This document shows, piece after piece, positions 1 to 11,733 of a stretch of DNA of 64,000 nt; within the stretch, counting starts at the first letter, position 1; each line of letters begins with the position of its first letter. The notes below the pieces were generated by a model. The model was given only the letters and a program-made list of their open reading frames with translations. It searched no databases and had not been told where the DNA came from. Source of the stretch: Gerris lacustris (Eukaryota > Arthropoda > Insecta > Hemiptera > Gerridae); the NCBI GenBank assembly GCA_951217055.1, contig OX578278.1, positions 36,725,688 to 36,789,687 on the forward strand, written 5' to 3'. The position numbers and the translations under genes are program-made.

Positions 1-1888
1 GGGGACTAAAAAGGGGGATTAAAAAAGGGGACTAAAAATGGGACTAATGGGGACTAAAAAGGGGACTAAAAAGGGGACTAAAAGGGGACTAAAAAGGGGA
101 CTAAAAAGGGGACTAAAAAGGGGACTAAAAAGGGGACTAAAAAGGGGACTAAAAAGGGGACTAAAAAGGGGACTAAAAAAAGGTACTAAAAAAAGGTACT
201 AGAAAAAGGTACTAAAAAAAGGTACTAAAAAAAGGTACTAAAAAAAGGTACTAAAAAAAGGTACTAAAAAAAGGTACTAAAAAAAGGTACTAAAAAAAGG
301 TACTAAAAAAAGGTACTAAAAAAAGGTACTAAAAAAAGGTACTAAAAAAAGGTACTAAAAAAAGGTACTAAAAAAAGGTACTAAAAAAGGTACTAAAAAA
401 GGTACTAAAAAAAGGTACTAAAAAAAGGTACTAAAAAAAGGTACTAAAAAAAGGTACTAAAAAAGGTACTAAAAAAAGGTACTAAAAAAAGGTACTAAAA
501 AAAGGTACTAAAAAAAGGTACTAAAAAAAGGTACTAAAAAAAGGTACTAAAAAAAGGTACTAAAAAAAGGTACTAAAAAAAGGTACTAAAAAAGGTACTA
601 AAAAAAGGTACTAAAAAAGGTACTTAAAAAAGGTACTAAAAAAAGGTACTAAAAAAAGGTACTAAAAAAAGGTACTAAAAAAAGGTACTAAAAAAAAGGT
701 ACTAAAAAGTACAAGTACAAGTACAAGTACAAGTACTAGTACAAGTACTAGTACTAGAACAAGTACACCACTTATTGGTTACAGGGGACCTCAAAATGTG
801 TATATAAATCTATCAAAATATCACAATTAATTCTATTACTAGTAGTATTACTTAATAGTAGTATTACTTAATAGTAATAGTAATAGTAATAGCAATAGTA
901 ATAGTAATAGCAATAGTACCAAGTACAAGTACAAGTACAAGTACAAGTACGAGTACGAGTACGTACAAGTACGAGTACGTACAAGTACAAGTACGTACAA
1001 GTACAAGTACAAGTACGTACAAGTACAAGTACAAGTACGTACAAGTACAAGTACAAGTACGTACAAGTACAAGAAAAAGGGGACTAAAAAGGGGACCAAA
1101 AAAGGGGACCAAAAAAGGGGACTGAAAAAGGTACTAAAAAAAGGTACTAAAAAAAGGTAATAAAAAAAGGTACTAAAAAAAGGTAATAAAAAAAGGTAAT
1201 AAAAAGTACAAGTACAAGTACAAGTACAAGTACTAGTACAAGTACTAGTACTAGAACAAGTACACCACTTATTGGTTACAGGGGACCTCAAAATGTGTAT
1301 ATAAATCTATCAAAATATCACAATTAATTCTATTACTAGTAGTATTACTTAATAGTAGTATTACTTAATAGTAATAGTAATAGTAATAGCAATAGTACCA
1401 AGTACAAGTACAAGTACGAGTACGAGTACGTACAAGTACAAGTACGTACAAGGGGACTTAAAAAAGGGGACAAAAAGGGGACAAAAAGGGGACTTAAAAA
1501 AGGGGACAAAAAGGGGGACTAAAAAAGGGGACTAAAAAGGGGACTTAAAAATGGGGACAAAAGGGGACAAAAAGGGGACAAAAGGGGACAAAAGGGGACA
1601 AACAGGGGACAAAAGGGGACAAAAGGGGACAAAAAGGGGACAAAAGGGGACAAAAAGGGGACGAAAAGGGGACAAAAAAGGGGACAAAAAAGGGGACAAA
1701 AGGGGGACTTAAAAAAGGGGACAAAAAGGGGACTTAAAAAAGGGGACAAAAAGGGGACTTAAAAAAGGGGACAAAAAGGGGACTTAAAAAGGGGACAAAA
1801 AGGGGACTTAAAAAAGGGGACAAAAAGGGGACTTAAAAAAGGGGACAAAAAGGGGACTTAAAAAAGGGGACAAAAAGGGGACTAAAAA
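1..1888 (-). repeat. Composite satellite, block 1 (minus polarity)
   Basis: The block is built from GGGGACTAAAAA 12-mers (1-175), GGTACTAAAAAAA 13-mers (176-706), GTACAA hexamers, the conserved core (inverted GTCCCC...CCAATAAG at about 768 and 1264), TAGTAA/TAGCAA hexamers, GTACGA hexamers and GGGGACAAAA/GGGGACTTAAAAAA units (1450-1888). It starts inside an array, so the satellite continues to the left of the window. The stop-free stretches on the minus strand translate only the short repeats and are not genes. It resembles 18.0-19.8 kb in direct orientation. Confidence 0.95.
176..706 (-). repeat. GGTACTAAAAAAA tandem array
   Basis: About 40 head-to-tail copies of a 13-mer, GGTACTAAAAAAA, with occasional 12-base units (one A fewer) and one unit carrying TAGAAAAA. 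It sits between a GGGGACTAAAAA array and the GTACAA hexamers that lead to the core, the position this module takes in most cassettes. Confidence 0.95.
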
Positions 1889-1955
1889 TCCAAAAAAAAA
1901 AATTCAAAAAAAAAATAATTTTCTTTTTTTTGGATTTTTTTTCATATTTTATTTT

Positions 1956-1988
<33 letters not shown>

Positions 1989-2054
1989 AGTATTTTTTTT
2001 ATTATATTTTATTTTATTTATATATATTTTTTTTTTGAATTTTTTTTTTTTGGA
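1889..2054. repeat. A/T-rich foldback spacer S1 (minus to plus switch)
   Basis: The left flank GGGGACTAAAAATCC followed by an A-run, TTC and a second A-run is repeated inverted on the right as a T-run, GAA, a T-run and GGATTTTTAGTCCCC. The pair can form a foldback of about 40 bp per arm around an A/T-rich loop. The loop holds CATATTTTATTTTTATGAT and a T-run of over 20. Satellite polarity reverses exactly here. The same spacer occurs at 13566, 19836, 31157 and 37380, always in the same orientation. Confidence 0.85.
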
Positions 2055-5000
2055 TTTTTAGTCCCCTTTTGTCCCTTTTTGTCCCCTTTTTGTCCCCTTT
2101 TGTCCCCTTTTTGCCCCCTTTTGTCCCCTTTTTGTCCCCTTTTGTCCCCTTTTTGTCCCCTTTTTTCCCCTTTTTGTCCCCTTTTTGTCCCCTTTTGTCC
2201 CCTTTTTGTCCCCTTTTTGTCCCCTTTTTGTCCCCTTTTGTCCCCTTTTTGTCCCCTTTTTTAAGTCCCCTTTTTAGTCCCCTTTTTTAGTCCCCTTTTT
2301 TAGTCCCCTTTTTGTCCCCTTTTTTAAGTCCCCTTTTTGTCCCCTTTTTGTCCCCTTTTTTAAGTCCCCTTGTACGTACTTGTACTTGTACGTACTCGTA
2401 CTTGTACGTACTCGTACTCGTACTTGTACTTGTACTTGGTACTATTGCTATTACTATTACTATTACTATTAAGTAATACTACTATTAAGTAATACTACTA
2501 GTAATAGAATTAATTGTGATATTTTGATAGATTTATATACACATTTTGAGGTCCCCTGTAACCAATAAGTGGTGTACTAGTTCTAGTACTAGTACTTGTA
2601 CTAGTACTTGTACTTGTACTTTTTATTACCTTTTTTTATTACCTTTTTTTAGTACCTTTTTTTAGTACCTTTTTCAGTCCCCTTTTTTGGTCCCCTTTTT
2701 AGTCCCCTTTTTAGTCCCCTTTTTAGTCCCCTTTTGTCCCCTTTTTGTCCCCTTTTTGTCCCCTTTTTAGTCCCCTTTTTTAGTCCCCTTTTTGTCCCCT
2801 TTTTTAAGTCCCCTTTTTGTCCCCTTTTTGTCCCCTTTTTTAAGTCCCCTTGTACGTACTTGTACTTGTACGTACTCGTACTTGTACGTACTCGTACTCG
2901 TACTTGTACTTGTACTTGGTACTATTGCTATTACTATTACTATTACTATTAAGTAATACTACTATTAAGTAATACTACTAGTAATAGAATTAATTGTGAT
3001 ATTTTGATAGATTTATATACACATTTTGAGGTCCCCTGTAACCAATAAGTGGTGTACTTGTTCTAGTACTAGTACTTGTACTAGTACTTGTACTTGTACT
3101 TGTACTTGTACTTTTTATTACCTTTTTTTATTACCTTTTTTTAGTACCTTTTTTTAGTACCTTTTTTTATTACCTTTTTTTAGTACCTTTTTTTAGTACC
3201 TTTTTCAGTCCCCTTTTTTGGTCCCCTTTTTTGGTCCCCTTTTTAGTTCCCTTTTTAGTCCCCTTTTTAGTCCCCTTTTAGTCCCCTTTTTAGTCCCCTT
3301 TTTAGTTCCCTTTTAGTCCCCTTTTTTAGTCCCCTTTTTTAATCCCCCTTTTTTAGTCCCCCTTTTCAGTCCCCCTTTTTAGTCCCCTTTTTTAGGCCCC
3401 TTTTTTAGTCCCCTTTTTTAGTCTCTTTTTTAAGTCCCTTTTTTTAGTCCCCTTTTTAGTCCCCTTTTTCTTGTACTTGTACGTACTTGTACTTGTACTT
3501 GTACGTACTTGTACTTGTACTTGTACGTACTTGTACTTGTACGTACTCGTACTTGTACGTACTCGTACTCGTACTTGTACTTGTACTTGTACTTGTACTT
3601 GGTACTATTGCTATTACTATTACTATTGCTATTACTATTACTATTACTATTAAGTAATACTACTATTAAGTAATACTACTAGTAATAGAATTAATTGTGA
3701 TATTTTGATAGATTTATATACACATTTTGAGGTCCCCTGTAACCAATAAGTGGTGTACTTGTTCTAGTACTAGTACTTGTACTAGTACTTGTACTTGTAC
3801 TTGTACTTGTACTTTTTAGTACCTTTTTTTTAGTACCTTTTTTTAGTACCTTTTTTTAGTACCTTTTTTTAGTACCTTTTTTTAGTACCTTTTTTTAGTA
3901 CCTTTTTTTAGTCCCCTTTTTAGTCCCCTTTTTAGTCCCCTTTTTAGTCCCCTTTTTAGTCCCCTTTTTAGTCCCCTTTTTAGTCCCCTTTTTAGTCCCC
4001 TTTTTAGTCCCCTTTTTAGTCCCCGTTTAGTCCCCGTTTAGTCCCCTTTTTAGTCCCCTTTTTAGTCCCCTTTTTAGTCCCCATTAGTCCCATTTTTAGT
4101 CCCCTTTTTTAATCCCCCTTTTTAGTCCCCCTTTTCAGTCCCCTTTTTTAGTCCCCTTTTTTAGTCCCTTTTTTAAGTCCCCTTTTTTAGTCCCCTTTTT
4201 AGTCCCCTTTTTCTTGTACTTGTACGTACTTGTACTTGTACGTACTTGTACTTGTACGTACTCGTACTTGTACGTACTCGTACTCGTACTCGTACTTGTA
4301 CTTGTACTTGTACTTGTACTTGGTACTATTGCTATTACTATTACTATTGCTATTACTATTACTATTAAGTAATACTACTATTAAGTAATACTACTAGTAA
4401 TAGAATTAATTGTGATATTTTGATAGATTTATATACACATTTTAAGGTCCCCTGTAACCAATAAGTGGTGTACTTGTACTAGTACTAGTACTTGTACTTT
4501 TTAGTACCTTTTTTTAGTACCTTTTTTAAGTACCTTTTTTAGTACCTTTTTTTAGTACCTTTTTTTAGTACCTTTTTTCAGTCCCCCTTTTCAGTCCCCT
4601 TTTTCAGTCCCCTTTTTAGTCCCCTTTTTTGGTCCCCTTTTTTGGTCCCCTTTTTTGGTCCCCTTTTTTGGTCCCCCTTTTTAGTTCCCTTTTTTAGTCC
4701 CTTTTTAGTCCCCTTTTTAGTCCCCTTTTTTGTCCCCTTTTTTAGTCCCCTTTTTAGTCCCCCCTTTCAGTCCCCTTTTTTAGTTCCCTTTTTTAGTCCC
4801 TTTTTTAAGTCCCCTTTTTTAGTCCCCTTTTTAGTCCCCTTTTTCTTGTACTTGTACGTACTTGTACTTTTTAGTACCTTTTTTTTAGTACCTTTTTTAG
4901 TACCTTTTTTTAGTACCCCATTTTAGTACTTTTTTTTAGTACCTTTTTTCAGTCCCCTTTTTCAGTCCCCTTTTTCAGTCCCCTTTTTCAGTCCCCTTTT

Positions 5001-7385
5001 TTGGTCCCCCTTTTTTGTCCCCTTTTTTAGTCCCCCTTTTCAGTCCCCTTTTTTAGTCCCCTTTTTTAGTCCCCTTTTTAGTCCCCTTTTTCTTGTACTT
5101 GTACGTACTTGTACTTGTACGTACTTGTACTTGTACGTACTTGTACTTGTACGTACTTGTACTTGTACGTACTCGTACTTGTACGTACTCGTACTCGTAC
5201 TCGTACTTGTACTTGTACTTGGTACTATTGCTATTACTATTACTATTGCTATTACTATTACTATTGCTATTACTATTACTATTAAGTAATACTACTATTA
5301 AGTAATACTACTAGTAATAGAATTAATTTTGATATTTTGATAGATTTATATACACATTTTGAGGTCCCCTGTAACCAATAAGTGGTGTACTTGTACTAGT
5401 ACTAGTACTTGTACTAGTACTTGTACTAGTACTTGTACTTGTACTTGTACTTTTTAGTACCTTTTTTTAGTACCTTTTTTAAGTACCCTTTTTTAGTACC
5501 TTTTTTTAGTACCTTTTTTTAGTACCTTTTTTCAGTCCCCTTTTTCAGTCCCCTTTTTCAGTCCCCTTTTTTGGTCCCCTTTTTTGGTCCCCTTTTTTAG
5601 TTCCCTTTTTTAGTCCCTTTTTAGTCCCCTTTTTAGTCCCCTTTTTTGTCCCCTTTTTTAGTCCCCCTTTTTTTAGTCCCCCTTTTCAGTCCCCTTTTTT
5701 AGTTCCCTTTTTTAGTCCCTTTTTTAAGTCCCCTTTTTTAGTCCCCTTTTTAGTCCCGTACATGTACTTGTACTTGTACTTTTTAGTACCTTTTTTTAGT
5801 ACCTTTTTTAAGTACCTTTTTTAGTACCTTTTTTTAGTACCTTTTTTTAGTACCTTTTTTCAGTCCCCCTTTTCAGTCCCCTTTTTCAGTCCCCTTTTTA
5901 GTCCCCTTTTTTGGTCCCCTTTTTTGGTCCCCTTTTTTGGTCCCCCTTTTTAGTTCCCTTTTTTAGTCCCTTTTTAGTCCCCTTTTTAGTCCCCTTTTTT
6001 GTCCCCTTTTTTAGTCCCCTTTCAGTCCCCTTTTTTAGTTCCCTTTTTTAGTCCCTTTTTTAAGTCCCCTTTTTTAGTCCCCTTTTTAGTCCCCTTTTTC
6101 TTGTACTTGTACGTACTTGTACTTTTTAGTACCTTTTTTTTAGTACCTTTTTTTAGTACCTTTTTTTAGTACCCCATTTTAGTACTTTTTTTTAGTACCT
6201 TTTTTCAGTCCCCTTTTTCAGTCCCCTTTTTCAGTCCCCTTTTTTGGTCCCCCTTTTTTGTCCTCTTTTTTAGTCCCCCTTTTCAGTCCCCTTTTTTAGT
6301 CCCTTTTTTAAGTCCCCTTTTTTAGTCCCCTTTTTAGTCCCCTTTTTCTTGTACTTGTACGTACTTGTACTTGTACGTACTTGTACTTGTACGTACTCGT
6401 ACTTGTACGTACTCGTACTCGTACTCGTACTTGTACTTGTACTTGGTACTATTGCTATTACTATTACTATTGCTATTACTATTACTATTAAGTAATACTA
6501 CTATTAAGTAATACTACTAGTAATAGAATTAATTTTGATATTTTGATAGATTTATATACACATTTTGAGGTCCCCTGTAACCAATAAGTGGTGTACTTGT
6601 ACTAGTACTAGTACTTGTACTAGTACTTGTACTAGTACTTGTACTTGTACTTGTACTTTTTAGTACCTTTTTTTAGTACCTTTTTTAAGTACCTTTTTTT
6701 AGTACCTTTTTTTAGTACCTTTTTTTAGTACCTTTTTTCAGTCCCCTTTTTCAGTCCCCTTTTTAAGTCCCCTTTTTTAGTCCCCTTTTTTGGTCCCCTT
6801 TTTTGGTCCCCTTTTTTAGTTCCCTTTTTTAGTCCCTTTTTAGTCCCCTTTTTAGTCCCCTTTTTTGTCCCCTTTTTTAGTCCCCCTTTTTTAGTCCCTT
6901 TTTTAGTCCCCCTTTTCAGTCCCCTTTTTTAGTTCCCTTTTTTAGTCCCTTTTTTAAGTCCCCTTTTTTAGTCCCCTTTTTAGTCCCCTTTTTCTTGTAC
7001 TTGTACGTACTTGTACTTGTACGTACTTGTACTTGTACGTACTTGTACTTGTACGTACTTGTACTTGTACGTACTTGTACTTGTACGTACTTGTACTTGT
7101 ACGTACTTGTACTTGTACGTACTCGTACTTGTACGTACTCGTACTCGTACTCGTACTCGTACTCGTACTTGTACTTGTACTTGTACTTGGTACTATTGCT
7201 ATTACTATTACTATTGCTATTACTATTACTATTAAGTAATACTACTATTAAGTAATACTACTAGTAATAGAATTAATTTTGATATTTTGATAGATTTATA
7301 TACACATTTTGAGGTCCCCTGTAACCAATAAGTGGTGTACTTGTACTAGTACTTGTACTTGTACTTGTACTTGTACTTGTACTAG
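2055..7385 (+). repeat. Composite satellite, block 2 (plus polarity)
   Basis: Seven cores (GTCCCC motif near 2550, 3030, 3731, 4446, 5363, 6569 and 7313) separated by the standard modules in reverse-complement order. The first part (2055-2330) is a pure TTTTGTCCCC array. The core at 4446 carries TTTTAAGGTCCCC instead of TTTTGAGGTCCCC, and the mirror copy near 18034 shares this change. Cores from 5363 onward read AATTAATTTTGAT where the earlier ones read AATTAATTGTGAT, so two core subtypes are interleaved. Confidence 0.95.
2057..2270 (+). repeat. TTTTGTCCCC tandem array (G4-prone on minus strand)
   Basis: About 20 copies of TTTTGTCCCC or TTTTTGTCCCC directly after spacer S1. On the minus strand this reads GGGGACAAAA, so four G-tracts of four are separated by 6-7-base loops, which fits the usual pattern for intramolecular G-quadruplexes. 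Confidence 0.85.
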
Positions 7386-7479
7386 TACTAGTACTTTTAC
7401 TTGTACTAGTACTAGTTCTTGTAATAGTACTAGTACTAGTACTTGTAATAGTACTAGTACTAGTACTTGTAATAGTACA
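7386..7479. repeat. 24-bp-period GTAC/CTAG junction module (plus to minus switch)
   Basis: Three near-copies of a 24-bp unit (TAGTACTAGTAC then TTGTAATAGTAC), with CTTGTAATAG at 7418, 7442 and 7466. To the left is a plus-polarity core; to the right the GTACAA/GTACGA hexamers and GGGGACTAAAAA array of a minus-polarity cassette begin. The same module is found at 16214-16307, 26656-26749 and 33764-33857, and in expanded form at the right edge of the satellite (52418). Confidence 0.85.
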
Positions 7480-7677
7480 AGTACAAGTACAAGTACAAGT
7501 ACGAGTACGAGTACGAGTACGTACAAGTACGAGTACGTACAAGTACAAGTACGTACAAGTACAAGTACGTACAAGTACAAGAAAAAGGGGACTAAAAAGG
7601 GGACTAAAAAAGGGGACTGAAAAGGGGGACTAAAAAGGGGGATTAAAAAAGGGGACTAAAAATGGGACTAATGGGGA

Positions 7678-8040
7678 CTAAAAAGGGGACTAAAAAGGGG
7701 ACTAAAAAGGGGACTAAAAGGGGACTAAAAAGGGGACTAAAAAGGGGACTAAAAAGGGGACTAAAAAGGGGACTAAAAAGGGGACTAAAAAGGGGACTAA
7801 AAAGGGGACTAAAAAGGGGACTAAAAAGGGGACTAAAAAGGGGACTAAAAAGGGGACTAAAAAGGGGACTAAAAAGGGGACTAAAAAGGGGACTAAAAAG
7901 GGGACTAAAAAGGGGACTAAAAAGGGGACTAAAAAGGGGACTAAAAAGGGGACTAAAAAGGGGACTAAAAAGGGGACTAAAAAGGGGACTAAAAAGGGGA
8001 CTAAAAAGGGGACTAAAAAGGGGACCAAAAAAGGGGACTG
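7678..8040 (-). repeat. GGGGACTAAAAA tandem array
   Basis: About 30 nearly perfect 12-mers. Because 12 is a multiple of three, the array stays open in several frames (Gly-Leu-Lys-Arg repeats on the plus strand, Val-Pro-Phe-Leu on the minus strand). This is a composition effect and not evidence of a gene. Confidence 0.95.
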
Positions 8041-8046
8041 AAAAAA

Positions 8047-9592
8047 GGTACTAAAAAAAGGTACTGAAAAAAGGTACTAAAAAAAGGTACTAAAAAAAGG
8101 TACTAAAAAAAGGTACTAAAAAAAGGTACTAAAAAAAGGTACTAAAAAAAGGTACTAAAAAAAGGTACTAAAAAAAGGTACTAAAAAAAGGTACTAAAAA
8201 AAGGTACTAAAAAAAGGTACTAAAAAAAAGGTACTAAAAAAAGGTACTAAAAAAAGGTACTAAAAAAAGGTACTAAAAAAAGGTACTAAAAAAAGGTACT
8301 AAAAAAAGGTACTAAAAAAAGGTACTAAAAAAAGGTACTAAAAAAAGGTACTAAAAAAAGGTACTAAAAAAAGGTACTAAAAAAAGGTACTAAAAAAAGG
8401 TGCTAAAAAAAGGTACTAAAAAAAGGTACTAAAAAAAGGTACTAAAAAAAGGTACTAAAAAAAGGTACTAAAAAAAGGTACTAAAAAAAGGTACTAAAAA
8501 AAGGTACTAAAAAAAGGTACTAAAAAAAGGTACTAAAAAAAGGTACTAAAAAAAGGTACTAAAAAAAGGTACTAAAAAAAGGTACTAAAAAAAGGTACTA
8601 AAAAAAGGTACTAAAAAAAAGGTACTAAAAAAAGGTACTAAAAAAAGGTACTAAAAAAAGGTACTAAAAAAAGGTACTAAAAAAAGGTACTAAAAAAAGG
8701 TACTAAAAAAAGGTACTAAAAAAAGGTACTAAAAAAAGGTACTAAAAAAAGGTACTAAAAAAAGGTACTAAAAAAAGGTACTAAAAAAAGGTACTAAAAA
8801 AAGGTACTAAAAAAAGGTACTAAAAAAAGGTACTAAAAAAAGGTACTAAAAAAAGGTACTAAAAAAAGGTACTAAAAAAAGGTACTAAAAAAAGGTACTA
8901 AAAAAAGGTACTAAAAAAAGGTACTAAAAAAAGGTACTAAAAAAAGGTACTAAAAAAAGGTACTAAAAAAAGGTACTAAAAAAAGGTACTAAAAAAAGGT
9001 ACTAAAAAAAGGTACTAAAAAAAGGTACTAAAAAAAGGTACTAAAAAAAAGGTACTAAAAAAAGGTACTAAAAAAAGGTACTAAAAAAAGGTACTAAAAA
9101 AAGGTACTAAAAAAAGGTACTAAAAAAAGGTACTAAAAAAGGTACTAAAAAAAGGTACTAAAAAAAGGTACTAAAAAAAGGTACTAAAAAAAGGTACTAA
9201 AAAAAGGTACTAAAAAAAGGTACTAAAAAAGGTACTAAAAAAAGGTACTAAAAAAAGGTACTAAAAAAAGGTACTAAAAAAAGGTACTAAAAAAAGGTAC
9301 TAAAAAAAGGTACTAAAAAAGGTACTAAAAAAAGGTACTAAAAAAAGGTACTAAAAAAAGGTACTAAAAAAAGGTACTAAAAAAAGGTACTAAAAAAAGG
9401 TACTAAAAAAAGGTACTAAAAAAAGGTACTAAAAAAAGGTACTAAAAAAAGGTACTAAAAAAAGGTACTAAAAAAAGGTGCTAAAAAAAGGTACTAAAAA
9501 AGGTACTAAAAAAAGGTACTAAAAAAAGGTACTAAAAAAAGGTACTAAAAAAAGGTACTAAAAAAAGGTACTAAAAAAAAGGTACTAAAAAG
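8047..9592 (-). repeat. Longest GGTACTAAAAAAA array
   Basis: Roughly 118 copies of the 13-mer. Only scattered one-base length changes (12- or 14-base units) and two GGTGCT variants (near 8400 and 9478) are visible. The corresponding arrays in related blocks are about 450 bp (15352-15806), 400 bp (27267-27662) and 460 bp (32903-33360), so this one has expanded or the others have contracted. Confidence 0.95.
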
Positions 9593-10697
9593 TACAAGTA
9601 CAAGTACAAGTACAAGTACTAGTACAAGTACTAGTACTAGAACAAGTACACCACTTATTGGTTACAGGGGACCTCAAAATGTGTATATAAATCTATCAAA
9701 ATATCACAATTAATTCTATTACTAGTAGTATTACTTAATAGTAGTATTACTTAATAGTAATAGTAATAGTAATAGCAATAGTAATAGTAATAGCAATAGT
9801 ACCAAGTACAAGTACAAGTACAAGTACAAGTACGAGTACGAGTACGTACAAGTACGAGTACGTACAAGTACAAGTACGTACAAGTACAAGTACAAGTACG
9901 TACAAGTACAAGTACAAGTACGTACAAGTACAAGTACAAGTACGTACAAGTACAAGTACAAGTACGTACAAGTACAAGAAAAAGGGGACTAAAAAGGGGA
10001 CGAAAAAAAGGGACTTAAAAAAGAGACTAAAAAAGGGGCCTAAAAAAGGGGACTAAAAAGGGGGACTGAAAAGGGGGATTAAAAAAGGGGACTAAAAAAG
10101 GGGACTAAAAGGGAACTAAAAAGGGGACTAAAAGGGGACTAAAAAGGGGACTAAAAAGGGAACAAAAAAGGGGACCAAAAAAGGGGACTGAAAAAGGTAC
10201 TAAAAAAAGGTACTAAAAAAAGGTAATAAAAAAAGGTACTAAAAAAAGGTAATAAAAAAAGGTAATAAAAAGTACAAGTACAAATACAAGTACAAGTACT
10301 ATTACAAGTACTAGTACTAGAACAAGTACACCACTTATTGGTTACAGGGGACCTCAAAATGTGTATATAAATCTATCAAAATATCACAATTAATTCTATT
10401 ACTAGTAGTATTACTTAATAGTAGTATTACTTAATAGTAATAGTAATAGTAATAGCAATAGTACCAAGTACAAGTACAAGTACGAGTACGAGTACGTACA
10501 AGTACGAGTACGTACAAGTACAAGTACGTACAAGTACAAGTACGTACAAGGGGACTTAAAAAAGGGGACAAAAAGGGGACAAAAAGGGGACTAAAAAAGG
10601 GGACTAAAAAGGGGACTTAAAAAAGGGGACAAAAGGGGACAAAAGGGGACAAAAGGGGACAAAAAGGGGACAAAAGGGGACAAAAAGGGGACAAAAG

Positions 10698-10770
10698 GGA
10701 ACCTTTTTTTAGTACCTTTTTTTAGTACCTTTTTTTAGTACCCTTTTTTAGTACCCTTTTATAGTATATA
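10698..10770 (+). repeat. Micro-inversion inside minus block
   Basis: The polarity flips for about 70 bp: GGGGACAAAAGGGAACC is followed by TTTTTTTAGTACC units, then CCCTTTTATAGTATATAAAAAAAGG, after which the minus polarity resumes. The mirror copies near 14195-14255 and 31785-31845 read CTATAAAAGGGTACT on the plus strand, so the event predates the large inverted duplication. Confidence 0.8.
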
Positions 10771-11149
10771 AAAAAAGGTAATAAAAAGTACAAGTACAAG
10801 TACAAGTACAAGTACTAGTACAAGTACTAGTACTAGAACAAGTACACCACTTATTGGTTACAGGGGACCTCAAAATGTGTATATAAATCTATCAAAATAT
10901 CACAATTAATTCTATTACTAGTAGTATTACTTAATAGTAGTATTACTTAATAGTAATAGTAATAGTAATAGCAATAGTACCAAGTACAAGTACAAGTACG
11001 AGTACGAGTACGTACAAGTACGAGTACGTACAAGTACAAGTACGTACAAGGGGACTTAAAAAAGGGGACAAAAAGGGGACAAAAAGGGGACTTAAAAAAG
11101 GGGACAAAAAGGGGACTAAAAAAGGGGACTAAAAAGAGGACTTAAAAAA

Positions 11150-11440
11150 GGGGACAAAAGGGGACAAAAGGGGACAAAAGGGGACAAAAGGGGACAAAAA
11201 GGGGACAAAAGGGGACAAAAAGGGGACAAAAGGGGACAAAAAGGGGACAAAAGGTGACAAAAGGGGGACAAAAAGGGGACAAAAGGGGGCAAAAAGGGGA
11301 CAAAAAGGGGACAAAAAGGGGACAAAAGGGGACAAAAGGGGGCAAAAAGGGGACAAAAGGGGGCAAAAAGGGGACAAAAGGGGACAAAAAGGGGACAAAA
11401 AGGGGACAAAAAGGGGACAAAAGGGGACAAAAAGGGGACT
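11150..11440 (-). repeat. GGGGACAAAA tandem array
   Basis: About 27 units of GGGGACAAAA or GGGGACAAAAA with occasional GGGGGCAAAAA and GGTGACAAAA variants. It has G-quadruplex potential on the plus strand. A partial duplicate of its right part follows the truncated core at 11785-11900. Confidence 0.9.
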
Positions 11441-11733
11441 AAAAAGGGGACTAAAAAGGGGACTAAAAAGGGGACTAAAAAGGGACTAAAAAGGGGACCA
11501 AAAAAGGGGACTGAAAAAAGGTACTAAAAAAAGGTACTAAAAAAAGGTACTAAAAAAAGGTACTAAAAAAAGGTACTAAAAAAAGGTACTAAAAAAAGGT
11601 ACTAAAAAAAAGTACTAAAAAAAGGTACTAAAAAAAGGTACTAAAAAAAGGTACTAAAAAAAAGGTACTAAAAAGTACAAGTACAAGTACAAGTACAAGT
11701 ACTAGTACAAGTACTTGTACTAGAACAAGTACA

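Noticed and set aside
1..175. Telomeric repeat
   Set aside because: GGGGACTAAAAA is G-rich like a telomere repeat, but the array has alternating polarity and is not at a chromosome end as far as can be seen. No TTAGG or similar insect telomere repeat occurs.
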